A stretch of 64,000 nt of DNA from JAJEFO01 sp022819605 (lineage in GTDB: Bacteria > Pseudomonadota > Alphaproteobacteria > Rhodobacterales > Rhodobacteraceae). Where the stretch lies: contig OZ244901.1 of the NCBI GenBank assembly GCA_965221545.1, forward strand, positions 1,116,001 to 1,180,000. Reading direction: 5' to 3'. A program made the position numbers and the translations under genes. Of the stretch, positions 17,450 to 26,029 are shown piece after piece. The notes below the pieces were generated by a model. It did not search any database, was not told the origin of the DNA, and saw nothing but the letters and a program-made list of their open reading frames with translations. Position 1 is the stretch's first letter. Each line of letters opens with the position of its first letter.

Positions 17450-18970
17450 CTAGCCTTGCTGCGTCGTGTCTCCGTCGCCCGTGGGTTGCGGTCTGCGACG
17501 GTCTCGGTGCTCCTGGACAAGCGTGCGGACATGCAGCGCGATGATGCAGAGAATCATTGCAAACAGGATCGCGGCGATGGGTCGGTCGATGAAGTCGAGC
17601 GGCGTCTTGACCTTTGCCATGGCGCTACGCAGCTTGACCTCCATGATGCCGCCCAGAACCATGCCAAGAATGATCGGCACGATCGGCAGGTCGAGGCGCT
17701 TGAGGATCAGGCCGAACACACCGAAACCGGCGGCGATGGCGCAATCGGTGATCGAGTTGCGCAGGCTGAACACCCCGACGAAAGACAACGTCAGGATCAT
17801 GATGCCGAGAAATCGCGTCGGGATCTGGATGATCTTCAGCAAAAGGTTTGTCGAGAACAGCAGGAACACGAGCACGATCACGTTCAGCAGAATCAGCGAC
17901 ATGTACAGTGCCATGACAAAGTCCAGCTGATCCACAAACAGCTGCGGTCCCGGAATGACGTTGTGCACGTAGAAAACTGACAGCATCATTGCTGTCAGCG
18001 CCTCGCCGGGAATGCCCAGTGCCAGCAGCGGAATCATCGCAGCGCCCGGAACGGCGTTGTTAGCGGCTTCCGACGCCACCAGGCCCTCTGGCGAGCCGTC
18101 ACCGAACTTGTCCGGATCCTTGGATGTCTTCTGCGCGTATGTGTAGGAAAGGAACTGGGACGTGAATTCTCCTGTGCCAGGCACCATCCCCATCACGACG
18201 CCCAGCGAGGACGACACTGTGGCAATGCGCTTGAGCCCCAGGAGTTCCTTAAGCCCAGCAAAGATACTGCCGCGCACGCGGGCCTCGCCCGGTGCGTGAT
18301 CCTTGTCGACCAGCAGCAGCAACGCCTGGCTGATCGCGAACAGGCCGAGAACGACCACGATCAGGTCGACGCCTGAAGCAAGCCAGGTTTGGTCGAAGGT
18401 GAATCGCTTGGTGTACTTGACCGGCTCCAGCCCCACGGTGCTGAGGAAGATGCCGAAGAAGGCAAGCATCGCGGCCGAAAAGGTCTGGCCGCGATGGGCC
18501 AGAATCACGAGCAGTATGCCCATGAACGCGGCAAGGAAAATCTCGCGGCTCCCGAAATGCGGGGCTACCCATGCCAGAACGGGCGACAGGAAAATCAGGC
18601 ACACGATCGAGAAAATGCCGCCGAAGAATGATGCGGAATATGCCAGCGACAACGCCCGGTGACCTTCACCACGCTTGGTCAGCGGATAGCCGTCATAGGT
18701 GGTCAGCGCATTGACAGCCGTCCCCGGCGTGTTGATCAGAATGGCCGGGATGGCACCGCCGTACATCGAGGATCCGTAGATGCCCAGCAGCAAGGTCAGG
18801 CCGACAATGGGCTCGAACGCGAACGTGGCCGGCAGCAGAATTGCAATTGCAACGGCAGCGCCGACGCCTGGCAATGCCCCGATGATGACGCCGCCGACCG
18901 AACCGATGATCAACGCGGCAATGACCTGCCATTGGGTCAGAATCGCAATTCCGGAAATCAGGTTTTCCAT
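17450..18970 (-). CDS. tctA: Tripartite tricarboxylate transporter, large permease subunit
   Basis: A 506-residue, about 12-helix membrane protein of the TctA family. The conserved start G-G-V-I-I-G-A-L-P-G-V-G and the region Y-G-G-A-I-P-A-I-L-I-N-T-P-G-T are characteristic, as is G-M-V-P-G-T-G-E-F. A second duplicated-half motif, A-L-G-I-P-G-E-A-L-T-A, is also present. GAGGCGAAC precedes the ATG. It starts 7 bp after tctB. Together with TctB and TctC it forms a cation-driven importer of carboxylates. Confidence 0.95.
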   Translation of the reverse strand: MENLISGIAILTQWQVIAALIIGSVGGVIIGALPGVGAAVAIAILLPATFAFEPIVGLTLLLGIYGSSMYGGAIPAILINTPGTAVNALTTYDGYPLTKRGEGHRALSLAYSASFFGGIFSIVCLIFLSPVLAWVAPHFGSREIFLAAFMGILLVILAHRGQTFSAAMLAFFGIFLSTVGLEPVKYTKRFTFDQTWLASGVDLIVVVLGLFAISQALLLLVDKDHAPGEARVRGSIFAGLKELLGLKRIATVSSSLGVVMGMVPGTGEFTSQFLSYTYAQKTSKDPDKFGDGSPEGLVASEAANNAVPGAAMIPLLALGIPGEALTAMMLSVFYVHNVIPGPQLFVDQLDFVMALYMSLILLNVIVLVFLLFSTNLLLKIIQIPTRFLGIMILTLSFVGVFSLRNSITDCAIAAGFGVFGLILKRLDLPIVPIILGMVLGGIMEVKLRSAMAKVKTPLDFIDRPIAAILFAMILCIIALHVRTLVQEHRDRRRPQPTGDGDTTQQG

Positions 18971-18977
18971 GTTCGCC

Positions 18978-19514
18978 TCACAGATAGGTCAGGGCAAAAA
19001 CGCGCGTTGCCTCCGGCAGGACTTCGTACAGGCGACCCGCCGGGATGTTGACCTGCAACAGTGCCCGAAAGACCACGGCAACAACCGCTCCGAAGACCAA
19101 GGCAATGCAAACTGTGGCCGACGAGCGAAACCCGGCGCGCACCGCCAGGAATGCGGCGAACAGCATCGTTGACGGCAGATAGCCCAGCCATGGAACGGCG
19201 ACGACGTAGATGAGGAAGTAGGCGACGTATTCAAGCGACTGCAGCCAGAAGCCGACCTCTTTCCACCGTCCGGGAATGCGGGGGGACAATGCCGAGCTCA
19301 GCAGGTGCAGACCGCTGAAGATCACCATCCCCAAGATGGCGATCATGGGCCAGAGGGACGGTTGGGCAAACCATTTGGTGCGTTTGACCACCTTTGTCTC
19401 AACGCCGATCTGGCTGAGCAGGAACAGCGCAAACGCAAAGAACAGAGTGGCATATACGATGTCCCCAGGCCGACGATAGCGCCTGAACGTGTCTTGCAGC
19501 GTCTTTGCGATCAT
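18978..19514 (-). CDS. tctB: Tripartite tricarboxylate transporter, small permease subunit
   Basis: A 178-residue protein with four hydrophobic segments: about residues 19-36 after the RRPGDI start, 52-70, 90-112 and 128-155. This is the usual TctB topology. GGGAGGTCACG sits before the ATG. Sequence conservation in this family is low; the assignment rests on size, topology and position between tctC and tctA. Confidence 0.88.
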   Translation of the reverse strand: MIAKTLQDTFRRYRRPGDIVYATLFFAFALFLLSQIGVETKVVKRTKWFAQPSLWPMIAILGMVIFSGLHLLSSALSPRIPGRWKEVGFWLQSLEYVAYFLIYVVAVPWLGYLPSTMLFAAFLAVRAGFRSSATVCIALVFGAVVAVVFRALLQVNIPAGRLYEVLPEATRVFALTYL

Positions 19515-19578
19515 CGTGACCTCCCGCCATCAAGCGACGGCGCTGGCAGATCGCGAAACCTGCCGGCGCCGGTCAGCT

Positions 19579-20508
19579 TCAATCGCCGACTAGTTCGGCA
19601 ACCTTGCCCAGGACCTCGGTGTCCGATTCTATCTGGGCTTGGGATTCAGCTGCGTCCTTCCAGTATATCAACACGCCGGTTTCCCCGATCAGGCGTTGTG
19701 CCTTTTCGGATTGCAGGGCCTTTTGCGCGGCGACTGAGATCTTGTCACGTGCGTCTTGGGGGACGTCCTTGTGGACGAACAAGCCGTTCCAAAGCGATAC
19801 GGTCAGTTCGGGAACCAGTTCGCTTACGGTGGGGCTGTCCGGCGTCAGGCTCAGACGTTCCGAACCGATGTTTGCCAGCACGTTCACGTCGTTGAGGCAG
19901 GGCAGGATCAGTTGCAGCGTCGTGTTGATCACGTCTACGTCGCCAGAAGCCAGCGTGTTGCAGTCCAGCGCGTCAAAGGCCGCTTCGCTTGCGAAGTCGA
20001 ACCCGCTGTTGATCGCGGCTGCGAAGGTGACCTGCGTCGGAGGCAGGAATGAGCCGAAATGGCCCAAGGCCACGTCGTTCTCATTGGCATATGCCGCAAG
20101 ACCCTCCCAATCCGAATAGGGCGCATCGCCCGAGGCGGCGATCACGAACGGATAGGTCATGAAGATGCCGATCGGCTCGAACGGGTTTGGTGACAACTCC
20201 GGAATGCCGATTTCCGGCCCTCCGATTGGAACGTCGGTCACGAAGGATCCGACCGTGTAGCCGTCCGCGGGGGCTGTCGCGACTTCCACTGCGCCCGGGA
20301 ACGGGCCTCCTCCTCCTCCGGGCTTGTTCACCACGGCTGCGGGAACGTCATACATGGCCTGAAATTCATCCGCGATCAGGCGCGTCAATACGTCTTCCAA
20401 GTCCCCTGGGGGCCACGGAACCACGAAAGTCACGGGCTTTTCCGGATATTCGGCCGATGCGGCCGTTGCAATGACCGCAAGAACCGCGGCTGTCAGGAAC
20501 TTCTTCAT
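19579..20508 (-). CDS. tctC: Tripartite tricarboxylate transporter substrate-binding protein (Bug family)
   Basis: A 309-residue periplasmic protein. The signal peptide MKKFLTAAVLAVIATAASAE is followed by Y-P-E-K-P-V-T-F-V-V-P-W-P-P-G-D, the hallmark N-terminus of Bug/TctC receptors, and by V-N-K-P-G-G-G-G, where these proteins contact the ligand carboxylate. GGAGGAAAAA precedes the ATG at 20508; the longer frame from 20532 is not supported. It is the first gene of the operon, 64 bp upstream of tctB, and has the promoter region with the MarR-type motif. Ligand unknown: a di- or tricarboxylate or an aromatic acid. Confidence 0.93.
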   Translation of the reverse strand: MKKFLTAAVLAVIATAASAEYPEKPVTFVVPWPPGDLEDVLTRLIADEFQAMYDVPAAVVNKPGGGGGPFPGAVEVATAPADGYTVGSFVTDVPIGGPEIGIPELSPNPFEPIGIFMTYPFVIAASGDAPYSDWEGLAAYANENDVALGHFGSFLPPTQVTFAAAINSGFDFASEAAFDALDCNTLASGDVDVINTTLQLILPCLNDVNVLANIGSERLSLTPDSPTVSELVPELTVSLWNGLFVHKDVPQDARDKISVAAQKALQSEKAQRLIGETGVLIYWKDAAESQAQIESDTEVLGKVAELVGD

Positions 20509-20568
20509 TTTTTCCTCCCATGATCGGTCCATCTGGCCTCCATCAGGACCAAGTTGACTGACATAAGG

Positions 20569-20594
20569 TTGCTTTGTTAACTATATTTTGTCAA
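20569..20594 (-). promoter_or_regulatory. tctC promoter with MarR-type operator motif
   Basis: Read on the minus strand, a consensus -35 TTGACA (20594-20589) is followed by TTAACAAAGCAA (20580-20569), which overlaps the -35/-10 spacer. The same 12-mer occurs, inverted, in front of the MarR-type gene at 21879-21890. Its core GTTAAC is palindromic. A repressor bound here would block the promoter. No strong -10 is evident. Confidence 0.55.
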
Positions 20595-20599
20595 GCGTT

Positions 20600-21399
20600 T
20601 CGTGTCCGTGAAGGAAAATGACACGCGGAACTGAGCTTAATTGATTGAAATTTCTGCCTCTTTCGCAAGCTCACGGTCGGGGAGCGGCTAGTCGTCACAT
20701 CGGCCACCTGCAAGTTCGGCCGCAATTCTGGCGAGCAAATCGGAGTTTCCCTGCACATGTTCGGATGACATGGTCGCTGCCGAGGCAGAGGCGGGACCTC
20801 GCCTTCAAGCCGATGTTCCGGATCATTCGAGGCCTGTCAGCGGAGCCCGCAACGCATGGCAATCTCTCATCAAGTTGCCAAAGACGGCAACGGACCGTTG
20901 AAGCAGCACGGAGGCAGTGCTGACGCCCAGCCAAGGCGGTTGCAGCTTTCGATACTCTTGCGGCGAAGTGCCCAGCGAAACCAATGGCTTCGACTCGGAT
21001 CAGTCCGAAGCGGTCACCGGGGCGCTTGGTCCGGAGTGGGCGTCGGCATCGCTGCTGTCGGCTGGATGCCGACGCAGAGACCCGGCAGGTTCTGCATTCA
21101 CGCATCTGCGGATCCTCGGTTCATTCATTCACGGAAGGCAATGGTCCCGCAGGTCGCGGCTGAACGGCCTCGGCCTGATCGTTCCTGAACCGCATGACAC
21201 GGTCAGGTGGAAACGTTGGAAACAGGACTTGCGACCGCCTTCGGCAGGTCAATGACGTCATGGACAACTGGCTGTTCCTGAGCCTTTTCAATGGCTGCCG
21301 AGGACCATCGCTTTCAGAACTAGGAGAACGGGCAAGGTCTTCATCACTGGACCGAAAATTTCGGTCACCACGCATGCTGCGTCGCTTCAATCCGCGAGG
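20600..21399. other. No recognised gene
   Basis: About 800 bp between the tctC promoter and the regulator gene. Both strands have frames of roughly 70-135 codons, arginine-, serine- and cysteine-rich, without family signatures or good ribosome binding sites. It may be decayed mobile DNA separating the regulator from its operon. Confidence 0.45.
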
Positions 21400-21840
21400 T
21401 CAGAACTTGACCAAACGCAACTCCTCCAGCAAGTCGAGCAACCGATCCAGCTTGTGCCGGCCCATTTGTTCTTCGATGTTGGCATAGATTTCGTGCGAGA
21501 CCAAGCGGTTCTCCTCGAATATCCGGTGCCCTTCACCGGTGATCCGGACCATTGTGCGACGCTTGTCGTGGCTGTCTTGACGGCGGGTGACCTGACCTTC
21601 GGATTCCATCGTGCGCAGAATGCGGGTGAGGCTGGGAAGCAGAAGGCACGCCTCCTTGGCGATGGTACTCTGTTCCACTTCCCCAAACTCATCAAGAACG
21701 CGCAGGACTCTCCACTTTTGCTCGGTCATTTGAATGCCTTGCAACATGTCCCGAACCGGCGCCATGACGGTTTCTCTCGCGCGCAGCAAGGCGATCGGAA
21801 GGGACCGTGAGATGCTCCTGGCATGGCTTTGCGCTTTCAT
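21400..21840 (-). CDS. MarR-family regulator, HpaR type
   Basis: A 146-residue winged-helix regulator. The conserved M-T-E-Q-K-W-R-V-L-R-V-L is followed by the recognition helix region A-C-L-L-L-P-S-L-T-R-I-L-R-T-M-E and the wing D-K-R-R-T-M-V-R-I-T-G-E-G. This matches the HpaR subgroup, which represses aromatic-acid (homoprotocatechuate) catabolism and releases DNA on binding an aromatic ligand. It lies 0.9 kb upstream of the tct operon, same strand. Its own upstream region carries an inverted repeat that shares a 12-mer with the tctC promoter, which suggests it controls both itself and tctCBA. The ligand is unknown. Confidence 0.9.
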   Translation of the reverse strand: MKAQSHARSISRSLPIALLRARETVMAPVRDMLQGIQMTEQKWRVLRVLDEFGEVEQSTIAKEACLLLPSLTRILRTMESEGQVTRRQDSHDKRRTMVRITGEGHRIFEENRLVSHEIYANIEEQMGRHKLDRLLDLLEELRLVKF

Positions 21841-21869
21841 GCCAGCCTTCTAGAACGCCGATCTGGAAA

Positions 21870-21890
21870 TTGCAAAGTTTAACAAAGCAA
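21870..21890. promoter_or_regulatory. Inverted repeat upstream of the MarR/HpaR gene
   Basis: A 21-bp site with the symmetry TTGC-N3-GTT-N-AAC-N3-GCAA, 30 bp before the regulator start codon. Half of it is the 12-mer seen in the tctC promoter. Size and symmetry fit a MarR dimer operator for autoregulation. Confidence 0.6.
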
Positions 21891-22087
21891 GTTCTTGGCA
21901 CGCGTACGAAAGGTGGCCGCCGGGCACTGGGGCAGCGTACGCATATGCTGCTTCCACGCCGAATCCTGCCGCACGGCAGTCACCGCTGCATCGCTGTCAG
22001 CCAGCCAGAAAGTCCAGGCTGCAACGGGGCCAACGGTCCACTGACCTTGCCAAACCTTCCTTCGGTTCTTTCGGATTCAGGGAACCC

Positions 22088-23152
22088 TCATTCCAGATGC
22101 ACGACGTCATCGCTTCCGGCCGGCAGGCTGACGACCATTCCGTCTTCCGCGAGCGTGATCCTTCCATCGAATCTCCGCGATGCATCTCCGAGAAACAGGC
22201 CGTGGAGAAGCCTGCTGGGCACCGGCGGGATTAGGTGGTTCAACATCAGTTCCCGAACGCCGGCCTCTCGCGCCGCTCGTGCGGCATCCTCGGGCGTGGT
22301 GTGGTAGCTCAGCACGTCCCCCGCGACGTCCCCCATGTCGGGCTCGCCGCTTTCCATGGCCACGCGATTGAGGACGGCCATCATCCTTGCCGAAAGAGCC
22401 TCGTGGACAAGCAAGTCGGCACCGGCCGAGACGCGGACCAGGTTGGGATCATAGGCCGTGTCGCCGCTGAAGACGACGGAGCGGTCCTTGTAGTCGAACC
22501 GGTAGCCGAAGGCGGGCTCGGCAGGCTGGTGGCTCACTCTGAACGCCGTGATCTTCAGGTCGCCCTCGTCCAGGACCACGGAACTTTCGCCATTCAGGGC
22601 AATGGTCGTGGCGTCGAGGCCGTAGCCGTTCGCGTCGATCGATGCCGACGGGTTGGCCAGGCGGTAGTCGCGGTCGGGGCCGAAGGCCATGTTGAAGCCT
22701 TCGGTCGTCGCTTGCACGCCTTCGGGACCGGAAACGGGAAGCGGACTCGTGCGCCGACCGATGGTCCATGCCTGGATCATCGCTTCGCCAAGTCCCTCTA
22801 TGTGGTCGGAGTGCAGGTGGGTCACGTAGACCCTTTCGATCTCGCCGACGGGGAACTGGCCGAGGATCAGGTTGCGCACGCCGCCGGCACCGATGTCGAC
22901 GGCGAAGACGCGGGCGCCGGCGATCACGCCGTTGCAGGTGCTCGTCCGGGTCGGGTCGGGCATGGGAGAGCCGGTGCCGCAGAAAAGCACGTGCAGCCCG
23001 TCCGGCAGGGTGTCCCGCAAGTCAACACCTAGATTGTTCCGCACGAAGTTCGCGAAGACGGCTTCGACGATATGGTCCCGAAAGAGCCATGCCGTTCCAG
23101 TCGCAAGCACGATGATCGCCAGCAGGCCGGCCAGCAAACGCTTGAAGGTCAT
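22088..23152 (-). CDS. Metallo-beta-lactamase-fold hydrolase, membrane-anchored or exported
   Basis: A 354-residue protein. Residues 1-24 form a basic start and hydrophobic segment (signal or anchor). The MBL fold follows with the zinc motif H-L-H-S-D-H (112-117), a nearby F-C-G-T-G-S-P-M-P at the fold start, the later F-S-G-D-T-A and a terminal L-N-H-L-I-P-P, giving the second-site ligands. The arrangement resembles the RNase Z/arylsulfatase-like branch rather than true beta-lactamases. AAAGGAG sits 6 bp before the ATG. It follows the lipocalin-like gene by 73 bp on the same strand and may be co-transcribed. Substrate unknown. Confidence 0.88.
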   Translation of the reverse strand: MTFKRLLAGLLAIIVLATGTAWLFRDHIVEAVFANFVRNNLGVDLRDTLPDGLHVLFCGTGSPMPDPTRTSTCNGVIAGARVFAVDIGAGGVRNLILGQFPVGEIERVYVTHLHSDHIEGLGEAMIQAWTIGRRTSPLPVSGPEGVQATTEGFNMAFGPDRDYRLANPSASIDANGYGLDATTIALNGESSVVLDEGDLKITAFRVSHQPAEPAFGYRFDYKDRSVVFSGDTAYDPNLVRVSAGADLLVHEALSARMMAVLNRVAMESGEPDMGDVAGDVLSYHTTPEDAARAAREAGVRELMLNHLIPPVPSRLLHGLFLGDASRRFDGRITLAEDGMVVSLPAGSDDVVHLE

Positions 23153-23225
23153 CGGACACTCCTTTTATCATCAAGTCGGCGGGCCGGAAAGATGGCACCG
23201 CCGTTCCGATCAATGCTCCGTCGGC

Positions 23226-24350
23226 TCACTTTGCGCCGATCGGGTCACCAAAATACATGAGTTCCCAGATCGCCTTGTCGCTGACGTGAGACTCGGCAAG
23301 GTTGCCCTTGTGGTAGACGTCGAGTCTCGCCGCACCGATCATCCGGTAGTAGGCGCTGCTCTTGCCAGTGAACAGCTTGACCAGGCTCAACAGGTAACGG
23401 TTGTGGATGGCCTTGCCGAGCAGGTCCAACGCGGTGACGTTCCGGTCCTTCCTCAGCGTCAAGACATAGCTCACCTCGTCCTCGGGGCCGCCGTAGACAT
23501 ACATCAGGTTGTCGCTCATCGGCTTGCCGAAGTCGGCTTGCAGTCTAGGCGAACTGCGGTAGCCATCCAGCCGGTCGCGGTCGTCGGCTACCGTCTTGCC
23601 GTCACGGGCAAGGTAGAAGTTGAAGGTCGTGGCGTAGCCGTACTTCTCGTCGGCAACCATGTCGGCGACCACGACGGTGTAAGGGCCGAGCTCCGTGCGC
23701 GCCCAGTACCAGTGGTTGCGTACCTCCATCATGTTGACATTGCCCCAGTTGTGATCGTGATAGCACGATCCTTCAAGCACCTCCTCCTTGCCGTCGAGCG
23801 CGATCCTTGCCTTGACCCGGCCCTGCGGCACCGGCACGAGCCAAGCGCCGAAGACGTCCCTTTCCTCGCCGAAAAATTGGTGCCCGGTATCGGCTCGCCA
23901 GCTCTCCGTGGTGCGTGTCACGTCCAGCGTTACGTCGATGCGCTCGTCCTTCACGTGAATTTCGTAGCGCTCGAGGTCGCCGCGGAAATGGTTCCGGGCT
24001 ATCTTCACGTCGCATCTGTCCTTCGCGGCGGAGAATTCGTCCGCCTTGAACTTGATGTCGCGCTTGTAGGAAGAACCGTCGGGGCGGTCGAACTCGATGT
24101 TGATCATCGGTGCCAGCCCCTTTCGCATCGGAGCCATGGGCTTGGGAAAGAAAACGACCACGAGGGTCGAGCCGTCGTCCAGATGGGCGTCGAAATACCA
24201 CCATTCGTAATTCGTTTGAACGGGATCGGTGCGCATCCCGTCTTCCCAGGCCTCGGGAACGTTGCCGGGTTTCATGCCCAGCCGCGCAAAGTCCTCTGCT
24301 GATTTCGAGATACCTTCATAGGCGTGCGTAAGTGCCTGCTTGTTGCTCAT
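23226..24350 (-). CDS. CrtC/AttH-like lipocalin-domain protein
   Basis: A 374-residue protein with the double-lipocalin layout of the carotenoid 1,2-hydratase (CrtC)/AttH superfamily. Typical motifs are Y-E-W-W-Y-F-D-A-H-L-D-D-G at residue about 49 and Y-H-D-H-N-W-G-N in the middle, followed by W-Y-W-A-R-T. No signal peptide is visible. GGGAG lies upstream of the ATG. Members hydrate isoprenoid double bonds or have unknown roles; no other carotenoid gene is present here, so a carotenoid function is not implied. It probably forms a unit with the MBL-fold gene downstream. Confidence 0.8.
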   Translation of the reverse strand: MSNKQALTHAYEGISKSAEDFARLGMKPGNVPEAWEDGMRTDPVQTNYEWWYFDAHLDDGSTLVVVFFPKPMAPMRKGLAPMINIEFDRPDGSSYKRDIKFKADEFSAAKDRCDVKIARNHFRGDLERYEIHVKDERIDVTLDVTRTTESWRADTGHQFFGEERDVFGAWLVPVPQGRVKARIALDGKEEVLEGSCYHDHNWGNVNMMEVRNHWYWARTELGPYTVVVADMVADEKYGYATTFNFYLARDGKTVADDRDRLDGYRSSPRLQADFGKPMSDNLMYVYGGPEDEVSYVLTLRKDRNVTALDLLGKAIHNRYLLSLVKLFTGKSSAYYRMIGAARLDVYHKGNLAESHVSDKAIWELMYFGDPIGAK

Positions 24351-24816
24351 TTCTCACTCCCGATTTGTGGCAAGCCGATTGACAATGGGTCAATGTCAGC
24401 GAGGCTTTACCCCTCTCGCCGTGATGGCGCAAGACTTCGCGATGCCGTGATGACAAGGCACACGAATCTTGCACGGAGACCGCGACATCGGCGGTGCGGG
24501 GCGATCAAGGTTGCAAGCCTGGCGATGCCTTGCCAGTCCAACCAATGCCCGTGCCCGGCGCAGCGATTCGAAGAGGCTCAGGCCCAAGACGGCACGGCTC
24601 CTAACTTCGACCCATAATGCGCAGCAAAGTCTGCCTCTCCTTCCCTCGGGTTACTTCACGTGATCACCAGCAGGTCCGCAACGCCTAATCTGCCCGTTTC
24701 CTAACCCGACTTCCGCAACTCGCGGGTCTTGAGGTCCCTAACCCATTGATATTCCTGAATCCGACCCCCAAAGGTCGGCACTACACGACGCCCGACGGAT
24801 TGCGGGCGCAATGCCG
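24351..24816. other. Intergenic region, no gene seen
   Basis: Contains the presumed promoter of the lipocalin-like gene and the downstream flank of the IS1634 fragment. No frame has recognisable similarity. Confidence 0.45.
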
Positions 24817-25188
24817 TCACGAAGAGAGTCGCGGCGCACTCTGGGCGGGCAGGGTCATGCCGAGCTGGTGCAGCAGAAGCTCGTGCTCCTTCCTTGGCTT
24901 GGTGTAGCGCGACAGGACAAGGTGCCGGCCATCGGTGGTGGGCAGGTGCACGTCCACCATCTGGATCGTGCCGAACGCCTCCATGATGGCGTGCGGGGTC
25001 AGACCGCCGGCGCGCCGGCGGGCGATGTTCTTCAAGGCCACCAGCAGGCAGTAGGCGATGAACGAGACGAAGATGTGCGCCTCGATCCGTTCCTCGATCT
25101 GGTGGAAGACGGGACGGACCGCGAGGTCGTGCTTCAATTCCTTGAATGCCTGTTCGGACAGCTTTCCGAGGTTGACTTTCGTTGCCAT
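24817..25188 (-). pseudogene. IS1634-family transposase C-terminal fragment
   Basis: The 123-codon frame reads F-K-E-L-K-H-D-L-A-V-R-P-V-F-H-Q, then R-I-E-A-H-I-F-V-S-F-I-A-Y-C-L and I-Q-M-V-D-V-H-L-P-T-T-D-G-R. These are the conserved C-terminal blocks of IS1634 (IS4-superfamily) transposases. The DDE core upstream is missing and the sequence before about 25190 is unrelated, so it is a truncated relic although its remaining frame is intact. Confidence 0.85.
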
Positions 25189-25713
25189 CCGGATCTCTCT
25201 GTTGGCGATGACGCAATTGGCGTCTCGGTATCCGTTTCGTGCAAAATGTCCATTGCCCGAAACGCAACTCGGAATTTTCCGGACTTGAAGCGGTTCCTGA
25301 AGCCTGGTGCCGACAGGCAGTTCCACCTTCGGATGAAACCGGACATTGGCTGCGATGTCAGTCATCATTCCGGGATGCAGCTCTCAGGAACCGGATCAAT
25401 GTGTACGCCGCAAAGCGAGGACCGCGAACGCATGACGTCTGACTCGAGTCCGGGATCATTGACGCCAAACCGGATATGTCCAGGTCGGAGCGCGTCCTCA
25501 AGCCCCGCAGGGCGACCTTCCCGATCAGGAGGGTCCTGTCGCGAACCAGTGCCGAAACCTGTCAAGAACGGTGAATGCTGCATCATCGATTTGCATCAAG
25601 GCGCTCACGCGGCGCGGCGGGATTCTTCGGCCTGCATTGCCGCAACGACGCGCCCGTGATCTATGCCCTGCTTGCATGAACGGGCCAGTGACGCTACAAG
25701 CCGGACATGATCG
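25189..25713. other. No recognised gene
   Basis: Short frames on both strands, none with a signature. Probably the broken flank of the IS1634 remnant and the promoter area of the downstream small-protein/primase unit. Confidence 0.4.
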
Positions 25714-25728
25714 ATGGTGGTCGGATCA

Positions 25729-25995
25729 ATGGCTGAAACGGCGAAACACGGCTTCACGCCGGAGCAGCTGGCATGGCTGGAAAAGCGCTTCAACGCGGTT
25801 CGGCCTGTCGCCGACCGTGGCTTCGACCGGGCCACGATCATGTGGATTATCGGCGGACTGACCGCGCTGGGGGTCGCCGTGGCCGGCGTTCTCTACGCGG
25901 AGATCGGTTCCGTCCGGGATCAGGTTCAGGCGAACACCGGCTCGCTCGCGCGGATCGAGGCGATCCTGGACGAACGGTTGCCAAGCGACAGATGA
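25729..25995 (+). CDS. Small single-pass membrane protein
   Basis: An 88-residue protein from the ATG at 25729 (93 from an alternative ATG at 25714; neither has a strong ribosome binding site). The N-terminal part K-H-G-F-T-P-E-Q-L-A-W-L-E-K-R-F is amphipathic. A single transmembrane helix follows (I-M-W-I-I-G-G-L-T-A-L-G-V-A-V-A-G-V-L-Y) and then a short coiled-coil-like tail ending S-L-A-R-I-E-A-I-L-D-E-R-L. The layout recalls XhlA-like or small phage-type membrane proteins. It lies 34 bp upstream of the primase-helicase gene on the same strand and may belong to the same unit. Function unknown. Confidence 0.6.
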   Translation: MAETAKHGFTPEQLAWLEKRFNAVRPVADRGFDRATIMWIIGGLTALGVAVAGVLYAEIGSVRDQVQANTGSLARIEAILDERLPSDR

Positions 25996-26029
25996 CAGGG
26001 GGCCTTCTGTTAGGCATGACTGGCCAGAA

